Shown: positions 1 through 9,583 of the stretch, piece after piece | How the letters are laid out: every line of letters starts with the position of its first letter | How positions within the stretch are numbered: position 1 is the first letter of the stretch | Assembly (NCBI GenBank): GCA_004835665.1 | Contig: RBKR01000027.1 | Coordinates: 372,001 to 436,000, forward strand | Source of the DNA: Phoma sp. XZ068 | Taxonomy: Eukaryota; Ascomycota; Dothideomycetes; Pleosporales; Didymellaceae | Direction: 5' to 3' | DNA: 64,000 bases | Notes under the pieces: model-generated | The model's database searches: none | What the model was told of the DNA's origin: nothing | The model's input: only the letters and a program-made list of their open reading frames with translations | Translations under genes and position numbers: made by a program

Positions 1-1707
1 ACAGTCCTGGTGAGAGAAGACCTTCTTCGCAGAAGCCAAGTCCAGAAGACAGATCAACGCCAAGGAAGAAGAAGATGTGATGCTGCGCTGAAGTGCGCAA
101 AGAGGGGAGCTCCTCCGTAGAACCAACGTCGGATTGAACGTGCAACAACATACGGTTTTGCAAGCGCAGCTCCTGCTGCTTTGCAAGCAGCGGACGGACT
201 GCGGCTTGGGGACATATCGCAGCCCAGTCATGGCTTACCTTCTCGAGATGCGGAAGCATACTCGAGATCCAAGCTGGACATTCTGAGTCCAGCGAGCGAA
301 GCAAGAGCACGCGGCCGACAATCCACATCAGACCAACATGGCTCTCGTAGTCGCGTTCGCCAGGTGCTGTGTGTAAGCCACGCGCGACATTCTTCACAAT
401 ACCGAGCCAATAGTCACTCTTCACACCCTGCATTTGAACGCCTGCCGCTTCGTCCAGCACAAGAGAGGACGCCAGCGCCTGTGCTGCTGCGTACCGAGCA
501 TAATTCAGCGCGGCACGGTAGGAGCTGAACGCGAGAGACGTGCCGCTAAGGGCGTCGGACGTCGGAGGCGGAGAAGTCTTCTCGGAGCCTGCAGCTGCCA
601 TGTAAACCGGCCGATCGTGCCACGATAAATCTTCGTGCCACTTGTCCAGCTCCGCGCGTATCTCGAATAGTCTTCTCAGACGGCCGCGCTCTGTCGTCGG
701 TAGACGAGCATTCACAGCCCAAGACTCGGTTGCAGGCATCGATAGCCGTGCCCACGCACGCGAACTTGCAAATGCAGCTGACGCGGACGACAAGCGGGCA
801 AGCAGGATACAATGTTCAAGCTGCTTGGCTTCGCAGAGCAGTGCAGTGACCTCAGCGCCTCGGTGGTCGTTCGATTTGAGGACTCGCCAATATGTCTCGC
901 GGACACGAGTCGGTAGCGGATGTGCGAGCTCGTGCCAAGGCGTGCATTGGATCGCGTACCAGGCGTGGATCGAAACCCAAGCGCACAGCAGGCGCCGCCC
1001 GATACCAGATTTGACCAACAGCTCCATGCTGCCTTCTATAGTTCTTGCTGCCTGCCTCGCATGCGTAAAGCCTCCGGATATGGTTCCGATCTTCATTTCT
1101 ATCATGCAAAAGATCGAATACAACGCTAAAGCAGTGATGGCGTCCGTCGCAGTAACGGCCGTAATGCCCTGACCTGCCGTCTGCAGAGATAGCTGATAGA
1201 GCTCGAGCGAACCCACTTGCTCCGTGATGTCAATGGCGCTGTATTCGTCCGGCAGCTTCGCGAGCGCGCGCAGAGCGAGGCCCAGGGAGCGACTCGACTG
1301 TCCTTGCCCACGCCATATGTCTTGAAATACACAGGGCAGCGTGCGCGGGAAGTGTGTTTCGAGCCACGTCCCGCCCACGGTGTGCGCCTGTTGTTCCATG
1401 GCTTCGCAGCTGCTCGGCGCGGAGGCAGATCCACCGGCACGTGCAGATCCTGGACGGCGAACATGAGGTCGTCGACTCGATGCGCGGACCGTTGGGCTAT
1501 GTTGTCGGAAGTTGAGGACGCGCGCATAGCCAGCACAAGGGATGGCAAGGCGCGCGCAGTTGTGGCATTCTGGTTTCCCTTCGTCGCACTCGCAAAGTCA
1601 GCGGGACCACATGGGGTCTGCGTGCAGAGACCAACCTTGATGTGACGCCGACGGCATGTCCCGCACCCACCCCGAGTCCGTGTGATTCTCACTCTACTGT
1701 TGTGCAT
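1..1707 (-). CDS. Zn(II)2Cys6 transcription factor, C-terminus cut by the window edge
   Basis: Nuclear DNA-binding regulator of the fungal binuclear zinc cluster family. Exon 1 (1707-1636) encodes 24 residues ending CRRRHIK. A 47-nt intron (1635-1589) follows, and exon 2 (from 1588) opens with CDEGKPECHNC and stays open to position 2. Only after splicing do the six zinc ligands appear: C15, C18, C25, C32, C35 and C42, with the canonical C-x2-C-x6-C-x6-C-x2-C-x6-C spacing. About 553 residues are visible. The body is helix-rich and resembles the fungal-specific TF domain type PF11951; that assignment is by eye. The stop codon lies left of the window. The start is the first ATG before the cluster. 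It lies 203 bp downstream of, and on the same strand as, the carboxylesterase, so it may regulate neighbouring metabolism (inference). No frame damage was seen. Confidence 0.9.
1589..1635 (-). other. spliceosomal intron inside the zinc cluster
   Basis: Donor GTTGGT, branch-like GCTGAC and acceptor GAG, 47 nt, phase 0. It separates HIK from CDE, and its removal joins the third cysteine to the first two. Read through, the frame loses the cluster and ends at 1126. Confidence 0.88.
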
Positions 1708-1761
1708 CAGGCGAAGGATTCATGCGTGACGAGCGGGCCGGCACAGAGGACGGCGCAGTAA

Positions 1762-1775
1762 CATATATATATACC
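1762..1775 (-). promoter_or_regulatory. TATA-like element of the transcription factor gene
   Basis: An alternating TA run in the 203-bp spacer, about 55-68 bp upstream of the regulator's ATG on the minus strand. The same spacer must also hold the 3' UTR of the carboxylesterase. Core-promoter role is inferred from position only. Confidence 0.4.
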
Positions 1776-1910
1776 GGTATTGCGATAGAATCAAGTGGGG
1801 CTACAGAATCTACCACTAGGTACCCGGTAACGAGCCGCCTTCTCCGAGGCAACATCCAATTTGACCGATATCCGTCCCGCCGGCTCACTGACTCATGTCC
1901 CGAACACTCC

Positions 1911-3853
1911 TCAGCTATACAGCGCTTTCTGCACCCAGCGACATTGTCGGCTGTCTGTGTTGTCTTTCTCGGCACACACGCCATCCGCCCGGAACGCTAT
2001 TCTCGTCGCATTGATACCAGCCACCGCAAATGCCGGTAACATCGCGCCATTCGGATTGCCGTACATCACAAAGTTGGCCATGTAGCGTTGTAGCGTGTTG
2101 GCCAGCCGAACGATGACAGGGCCCTGCGCAGTCGCGACGGTGCCATCGGTGATGTTAACGTCTGCACGTCCGCTGTAGAATGCGTACGGAAAATCAGCTC
2201 CGTGAGTGCCAGATCCAACTTGGAACTGGTAATTGTACGTCTGATTCTGGAACGCGCGCCGCAGATAGTCAGTGTTGCAAGTGAAGCCAAGTTTGGCGAT
2301 CATGTCTAGAGTACGGTTCATCCCTTGCGTCGGCCAAAGATCATGGACCATGTAATCAATGGCTGCGTCTTGCGCAGTAGGCAAAAGCTCGTGGAGAAAT
2401 GTTGAGAGCTCGGTATTGGTCTGGATGTGTGAGGGCGCGAAGTAAGGTCCTTCGTTGGATGTGTGTCCGGTCATCACCGTCACGTCATTGTTAAAGTCGC
2501 CTTTGAGGAGTGACAGTCCGGGTTGCGAGGGAACCATCAGACCGTCGACGACGGGGCCGTACGTAAAGGATGACCAATGGGAAGAGCCGACAGCGAGCGC
2601 GTTAGCCAGTATGACTGCGTCTGAGGACGCCTCACGTGCGGCTTCGATGTTGCTAACGTTTAGCAGATTCAAGAACTTCTGCGCAGCAGCTTCCTGCTGG
2701 TATTGGGATGTGACCGGTACCCACCCGCCGGACATCACGATCGCTTGCTTGAAAGCGGCTGGCCTGAGACCGCCATAGCCGGTGATATGGTGAATGATAC
2801 TTCCACCTCCAGCTGAGCCTAAGCAAGGTTATTAGAGCCCGTCGGTGCAACGTGATGTGTTGCCAGGTAGGTGCACTCACCGCCCATCACAGTGACCTTG
2901 TCAGGGTCTCCACCGAACAAGTAGATGTTGTTCTGTATCCAGTCTAATGCCAGACGCTGGTCGAGCAAGCCTGCGTTCGATACACCGCCTGCAGCTTGCA
3001 AACTAGGCCCAGAGAGCCAGCCGAGCGCACCAAGACGATAGTTGATACTCACGTAGACCATGCCTTGGTTGTTACCCTCCATGCTCATTCTGATTAGCCC
3101 TGATGGATCCGCGCTGTTATCATAGATCTTATTTCCTATGGCATAGGCTCCGCCGTGCAGCCTTACAGAGTCAGCTGAGGCTTTTCATGCCTGTGATACG
3201 GCCACGCGCTGCCGCAACTCACCAGACCAGGACAGGCGCGCCTGTGCCCGCGCCGGCACCTGCGCCGGCCACTCTTTTGGGCATTCCAGCCGCCTTTCGG
3301 CCTTCAAAAACAGCTGTCGGCACAACGACATCGAGAAACAGACAGTCTTCTGTTACGTGCGCATTGTGCTTAGCGTGAGGTGCTGGGACGCCTTTGGCTC
3401 GCATGGCTTTAACGGCTTCGCGAGTGAGACTGTCCGCATCGCTGGAATTGAACGTCGACGCATTACCGGCTGCGAATGCTCTTACGAATTGCTGCGATGT
3501 AAGCGTCCACTCCGGCATGGCCTGCGGACAGATCCGACCGCGTCTTCCATCCTGCAGCTCAGGAATCCGTCCAGAAGGAGGGACAGGTGCACTAAAGCGC
3601 AGTGGTCCCGTTGGGGGATTCGCGTACCGGATGTTGGTGAAGTTGTAGAGCTTCGTGTCAGCCTGCAATTGACCAGTCAGCATATAGCGACAAGGCCATC
3701 CGCCGCGAAGTTGTACAGCCTTACATCATATGAGATAGCTTGGTGTCTCTCGTAGCCTAAATCTACGACTGGCAGGATCGTGACGCCGAAGCAGTTCTGA
3801 ATCAGGGACAACACAGAGCAGATTAAAAGAAGATACGCCATGTTGGTTTTCAT
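1911..3853 (-). CDS. secreted type-B carboxylesterase/lipase, four exons
   Basis: Predicted extracellular alpha/beta-hydrolase that cleaves carboxylic esters (family PF00135). Exons are 3853-3725, 3662-3223, 3161-2881 and 2818-1911. The introns are 62, 61 and 62 nt with GTAAGG, GTGAGT and GTGAGT donors. The spliced frame is 585 residues, normal for the family. The start MKTNMAYLLL begins a hydrophobic signal peptide; an in-frame codon at 3973 would only add a non-hydrophobic extension. The oxyanion-hole segment WLHGGAY is rebuilt across intron 2. The nucleophile elbow GGSAGG is rebuilt across intron 3 (Ser285), with Gly where Glu is commonest, which the G-x-S-x-G pattern allows. Glu406 in TSNEG and His489 in THGADFPYAF complete the triad. 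The gene appears intact. The substrate cannot be told from sequence. Confidence 0.93.
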
Positions 3854-3920
3854 CGTGTTGTCGTAAGTATCAAGAGCAGAAGCTGAATTTGCAAGAGGAA
3901 AATAGCATTTCGCAGACGTT

Positions 3921-3926
3921 CTTATA
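3921..3926 (-). promoter_or_regulatory. TATA-like element of the carboxylesterase gene
   Basis: TATAAG on the minus strand about 68 bp upstream of the esterase ATG at 3853. Assigned by position and sequence only. Confidence 0.4.
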
Positions 3927-4350
3927 GACTGTTGTGCACCCTTCGATTGCTCGCGATATGTTGTGTGTCCCAATGTGGAGCAGCATAACGCGGTTTTGCT
4001 TTCCAGTTCTGCGCAAGCGTCGCTTCTGAATGTAAGCTAACTTACAGTTCTTATGTTGCGAGTCTTGACGCTAGGGTCATTTGCACTGCATGACTGGGAG
4101 CGCGGTCGTAACTGCCCAGTTCGGACGCCCTATCTCAGCCAAGACCCTTGGCAATCGTGGGGCTGCCATGCATTGCGTCAAGTCGCACCGTGTCGTGAGA
4201 TTAACAACACCAAGAGTTGGATAGTCAAAGACCCTGCAAGCCCGAAGTACGCTAGGTGCCAAGTCTGTAAGTGTCGCACGGTTGCGTGCAAAGCTTAATG
4301 TTAGACACGCAATAGTTGCTTGTAACGCTACTGTTTCTATACACCTAACA
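3927..4350. other. non-coding spacer at the island edge
   Basis: Base composition is still balanced, with CA, TG and CG present. A short open frame (4053-4298) has no recognisable domain and no splice-supported extension. From about 4350 the sequence switches abruptly to RIP-type AT-rich DNA. The last 52 bases (4299-4350) start TGTTAGACAC and end CCTAACA, resembling the ends of the 233-bp LTR family seen further right, but lack its body. Confidence 0.6.
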
Positions 4351-5207
4351 ATTAGAGTTAACTAATAATTAGGGAACAACATTTATATTAAATTTAAATA
4401 TATAATAGCTTAACTACTTTAATAAGAATTATAAAGTACTTATAGAGATTAATATAATAAAGCCTAGTAATTAAATAATAATATAAAGTATAACTAAAGA
4501 GGCTATACTACTAAAGGGGCTAAAAGGATTTAGTATTAGAAATACTATATATAGGACAAGTAATTACCTACTACTATCTATAGAGCTTATATATAATATA
4601 CTTATATTAAATATAGAATATTCTTTTATATCTTTTTAGTATATATAAGTATTATACCTAGTCTTTTTATAGTTACTATAGTGCTATTAACCTAGCTAGA
4701 CTCTTTCTTAATTACTACTTATATAGACTTTCTTTAATACTATATAAGCTATAGTTATACTCTTAGCTACTAATAATATAGTAGTACTATACTCTATTAT
4801 CTTACTATACTAAATCTACTTTTTTTTATACTCTTTATACTTAGTAATCTCTACTAGTTACTCTTTAATACTAAAGTATATATATAAAGTATTTTACCTC
4901 TTTTTTATATAGAGTAAAATATATAGAAAAAAGACTATTAAAAATACTATAAAGAAAGTATAAATTTATACTCTATTATATAAAATTATACTATATAGTA
5001 GTATAAATTTATACTTTTATTTTTCTAGTATCTTAGCTAGTAGTAGTAAATATAGTAGATTATTTAATAATTAAGATTTATATTTAGTATAGAATACTCT
5101 ATAATCTAGTATAGTATTAATAAACTACTATTAGGTTTAGGCTAATATCTACTACTTACTAAAGAGAGTCTACTTTTATATAACTATACTTATTTACTAT
5201 TAGATAT
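4351..5207. other. unassigned RIP-mutated DNA
   Basis: TA-dominated sequence with no open frame and no LTR terminus that I could place. It is probably degraded retroelement internal sequence, inferred from composition and surroundings. Confidence 0.5.
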
Positions 5208-5295
5208 ATAGCTTATAGAAGTTTAATACTTATACTTCTATACTTAAGTAGAGAATACCTACTAGAGTTACCTCTATATAGAGTAACTAGAGTAT
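5208..5295 (+). repeat. 5' fragment of a 233-bp chromovirus LTR
   Basis: It matches the first 88 or so bases of the LTRs at 24837 and 36657, from TATTAGATATATAG to the GTAACTAGAG segment. It is cut off by the LTR that starts at 5296, so the chromovirus LTR was already present when the other element arrived. Confidence 0.7.
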
Positions 5296-6287
5296 TATTA
5301 AGATTATATACTAAGTAAAGCTTATAAATACTTTTAAGGTTAGTTCTCTAGAATATCTACTAGTATAGAAGAAGTTAGTATAGATACCTAGTAAAATACT
5401 ATAATAACTATAGAGTTAATAATAAGTAGTATAAATAGTTAATCTATCTAGCTATTAAGGTTATAAACTAGGTAAAGCTTATAAATACTTCTAAGGTTAG
5501 TTCTCTAGAATAAGTACTAGTATAGAAGGGGGTTAGTATAGATACCTAGTAAAACACTATAATAACTATAGAGTTAATAATAAGTAGTATAGATAGTTAA
5601 TCTGTCTAGCTTAAAAGTTAAGTTAAGTTCTAATAATAAAGTTAATTAATAAAGTTAAATATAATACTATAAGGGCAGTGTTCCTAATTACTATATACTA
5701 TAATAATTATAGTAGCTTACTTAGTATACTATAAGGTATATAAGCTAAGATTACTAAGCTTAATATAAGCTATATAAGCCCTTATATATAGTCTACCTAG
5801 CTTACCTACTAAGAGGTAAGCTTATTATATAACTAATAATAAAACTATACTATAACTATACTATATAGAAGGCCCTATATAATTATTATATTAGAGCTAT
5901 TAGTATCTAAGGCTATTAGTATTCTAGTTAGCTAGTTATAAGTAGATTATAATACTAGCTTAAGAGTTAGTTAAGTTCTAATAATAAAGTTAATTAATAA
6001 AGTTAAATATAATACTATAAGAATAGTGTCTATATCTTCTATATACTAAAAAGTATTTTATATTTTTTATAATATCTTATAAAGTTCTATAGAAGGCCTT
6101 ATAATTTTAATAAATAGTTTATAGGTCTGTATAGAATATATATATATAGTACTATATACTATCTTATACTCTTAGTATAGTTTATTTCTATAGAATTATA
6201 GAATATTATATAGCCTTTCTAGCCCTATACTATTAATCTATAACTATACTTTTATTATACTATACCTCTTCTTTTAGAATTATAACA
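5296..6287 (-). repeat. Gypsy LTR (U3 type c) split by a nested solo LTR
   Basis: It begins TATTAAGATTATATAC, is interrupted at 5453, resumes at 5960 and ends TTATAACA at 6287. Without the insert it is about 485 bp. The right end is followed by a pyrimidine-rich CTATTCTCTTC stretch, the reverse complement of a polypurine tract. This marks it as the 3' LTR of a minus-strand element. Confidence 0.75.
5453..5954 (-). repeat. solo LTR (U3 type b) nested in another LTR
   Basis: A 502-bp LTR from TATTAAGG to TTATAATA with the 5-bp duplication CTAGC on both sides (5448-5452 and 5955-5959). The interrupted LTR reads on smoothly after one duplication is removed. There is no internal region, so it is a solo LTR left by LTR-LTR recombination. 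Confidence 0.85.
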
Positions 6288-6912
6288 CTATTCTCTTCTT
6301 ATAAACTAGTAAATAGTTTTCTAAAGTACCTAAGCTTAATATATAATAAAAGCCTAAATTAATAATATTAGATATCTTACTATAGTTACCTATAAGTACT
6401 ATACTAAGAAGAACTTACATTATAAGATATTTTTATTATATAAAAAGTATAAAAGTTATAAATATAATAAAATAAAGAAGTATAAGCTAATAGATTTCTC
6501 TATTCTTAATTTTTCTAAAATTAATAATAAGATATTATATCTAGAAAAGATAGAGAATAAAGCTACTAAAGCTAAAAAAGCTATAATAGCTACTTTATAG
6601 GCTACTTATACTAAGTTAAATAGAAGATATAAATAAAGAAATTTCTAAAGTATTATAAATAGTAATAGTTTAATACTAGTACCTAATTTATTAAAGATAT
6701 AAAGTACTTAGAGTAATAGAAGTTATTACTTAATAATATTACTATACTTAAAAATAGGTTAATACCTAGCTTACCTATACTAGACTAGGTAATATATCTT
6801 CTATTTTTAGACTCTAATACTACTAATACTAGTATAATAGCTAGTAATAATTTATAAAGTTTATTAATAGTCTTTATATATTCTCTATATTAAAGTATCT
6901 TAACTACTTAAC
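6288..6912 (-). mobile_element. internal remnant of a minus-strand Gypsy element
   Basis: It follows the polypurine-tract-like boundary of the type-c LTR and ends where a plus-strand LTR starts at 6913. It is too RIP-mutated to read domains. The assignment rests on its position next to the LTR. Confidence 0.45.
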
Positions 6913-7396
6913 TATTATAATTCTAGGAAACACTAAATAAGAGTTAATAATTATAAGCTAAGTATAGTATAGTTAAACTATATAGAAATAGGTATTATAA
7001 GTAATTATAAATAATAAGTATTATAAACTACTACTTATAGGTACTAATATAAAGTTATATACTATAATTAGTATAATTAATAATTAGTATAATTAATAAT
7101 TAGTATAATTAGTAGCTACTATAAGACTAAGTACTATACCTATCTTCTTAGTATATAGTAAGTAAGAATACTACTTTTATAGTATTATATTTAACCTTAT
7201 TAATTAACTTTATTATTAGAACTTAACTTAACTCTTAAGCTAGATAGATTAACTATCTATACTACTTATTATTAAACTCTATAGTTATTATAGTAGTTTA
7301 CTAGATATCTATACTAACTTCTTTTATACTAGTACTTATTCTAGAGAACTAACCTTAGAAGTATTTATAAGCTTTACTTAGTTTATAACCTTAATA
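6913..7396 (+). repeat. 5' LTR (U3 type a) of a plus-strand Gypsy element
   Basis: Reverse complement of the LTRs at 18607 and 47494, running from TATTATAATTCTAG to CCTTAATA, 484 bp. The U3 part contains a short repeated unit built on AATTAGTATAATT (about 7065-7112), also seen in the other type-a LTRs. Confidence 0.75.
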
Positions 7397-9005
7397 TTTT
7401 AAATACTTCTAAAATAAGTACTATATTAGAAACCTATACTACCTTTAGTAACTTTACTAATATAAATAGTAATACTAATATAGAGGCTATTACTACTATA
7501 TACTTTATAAATATTACTAAGCCTAACTTTTACTATAGTAAATATACTAAGCTAGAAAATTAGCTTATATAGTAAAACCTCTTCTTTATATTTTAAGAAG
7601 ACTATATTAATAAAAATAAGAAAGTTATTTTTATTTTTAGTTATATAAGAGGTTAAGCTTTCTAATAAGTTAAACTATTTATTAAGAAATACTACTCTAC
7701 TACTAACTCTTATAATATTAATAACTAGATTAAGGACTTTAATTAATTTAAAGATAAGATCTAACTAGTCTTTAAAGTATCTAATAAACTAATAATTATA
7801 TAATAAAATATCTAGCACTTATAATAAATATAGATACTACTAACTATATAGCTAATTTTTAATAACTTACTACTAATACTAGGTAGAATAATATTATACT
7901 TACTACTATATTTTATTAGAGACTTAAACTATATATTAAAAAAGAGCTAATATACTATAATAGTACTATTAATATATTAAATAAACTTATTAATACTATA
8001 ATTAAAATTAATATTTAACTCTATAAGCTCTACTAAGAACTAAGAGAGAACTTATATACCTAATTCTAGACCTATCTAGCTTAAGCACCTCTATATAATT
8101 AATAGATAAGTAACTATATTTATTAAAAAAAATTATAGAAGTAACTACTAACCTAATATAAGATACTATATCTATAGTAATACTTATAGTAGTTACTATA
8201 GACCTAAGGCTATAAACCTATTTAATATTAATAAGAGTCTTATAGATATAAAACTATAATAGAATAAAAAGAAAGAATATAGTAATAATAATAGTAATAA
8301 GAATAGGATATATTATAACTATAGTAAACTAGGCTACTTTACTAAGAATTACTAATAGAATAAAGTATTCTAGTAAATTAGTATACTAGTTATAATACTA
8401 AAGAGTAAAGATACTAGTAATAAAAAAAAAATTCTTACTAATAATATAGAATAATATATAAAAAACCTAGAATTAGAATATAAAGTAGATACTAAGTACT
8501 AAGAAATTAGTATTACCTAATTTAAAACACCTTATTATTAGTCTAAGGCTACCTAGATATTTAATACTAAAGAAATTATACTATAACTACCTAGATAATA
8601 CCTAGAGAATAATAATAATTAGGATATATTAGTATATTCTACTACTATATAGTATAAGGTATAATATTATATATACTATTAGAAATATAAGTAGTATAAA
8701 GTTAAAAAAGCTAATAATAAAGCCTATACTAAGTTATATTAAGATTTAATTATCCTCTCTATTAAGGTAGATAATAAAGAAAACTAGTATAATAAGTTAT
8801 ATAAAGAATACTAATAATATTATTAGCTAGAAGTATACTAAAACTAAGACTATAACTATCTAGAACTTAATTATAGCCTAGACTCTAGAAACCTATACTA
8901 TAGAAGACTATTATAGATAGTATACTAATATAATAGATACTAGATATATTACTTAGAGAAGCTTAATTTAGAATAGTTTCTAAAGAGATATCTATATAAA
9001 CTATA
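7397..9005 (+). pseudogene. gag remnant of the plus-strand Gypsy element
   Basis: Degraded capsid/nucleocapsid gene. A CCHC zinc knuckle can still be read at 8311-8352: the four ligand codons have the C-x2-C-x4-H-x4-C spacing, but the Cys codons are now TAT/TAC and the His codon is TAC, exactly what RIP does to TGT/TGC and CAC. The pattern KLG-aromatic-FTKN is kept between them. Numerous TAG codons break the frame. The element is cut at 9006 by a different LTR, so pol is missing here. Confidence 0.7.
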
Positions 9006-9583
9006 TATTAAAGTTATATCTAAGTAAAGCTTATAATATATTATTCTATTAGTTCTTAGAGATAGGTATAGGTAGAGGTAGAATAGGTTACTAGAAGGTA
9101 TAGAATAATAGCTTACTATTATTAAGGGGTATACTAGGGTAAACTCTAATATATAAATAGGTTACTTAAAGGTATAAGATAATAGCTAGCTATTATTAGA
9201 GTTAATAAAAATATAATATATAGTAGATTATTAAGTTAAATATACTATTTTAAAAATAGTATCTAGAGGTATTTATTTATAGCTATAGTACTCTCTCCTT
9301 AAATATAGTATTTAAGAAGGTAGTACTATTTAAGTAAATTAAGAGCTATATAGCTCTTAGTTAATATACTCTATAGTATCTATTCTATAGAATAAGTAAA
9401 TTAGGCTATAGGCTTTTTTTTTAGTTACTTACTTACTAAGAAGTAAGTACTACTACTTTATCTACTAGTTAAATTATTAGAGATACTTCTATACTAGTAG
9501 GTCTAATTAGTCTAGCTAATTAAGTAGCTAGCTATTTCTATTAGCTAGGTTACTTATATATCTACTTTTATTAGATTATAATA
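9006..9583 (-). repeat. LTR of a third Gypsy family
   Basis: 578 bp from TATTAAAGTTATATC to TTATAATA. It is alignable by eye with the LTRs at 12506 and 33301. Strongly RIP-mutated. No clear 5-bp duplication was found around it. Confidence 0.65.

Noticed and set aside
240..285. A possible extra intron (GTAAGC...GCAG) in the regulator
   Set aside because: The stretch is open and in frame, and removing 40 nt would shift the frame. The encoded residues continue the domain sensibly.
1126..1707. A 193-residue single-exon version of the transcription factor
   Set aside because: It reads through the intron, loses the third zinc ligand and continues in a frame without family features. The spliced model restores the cluster.
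4053..4298. A possible small gene next to the left repeat block
   Set aside because: No domain, signal peptide or conserved feature; several Cys residues but no pattern; chance frame in balanced DNA.
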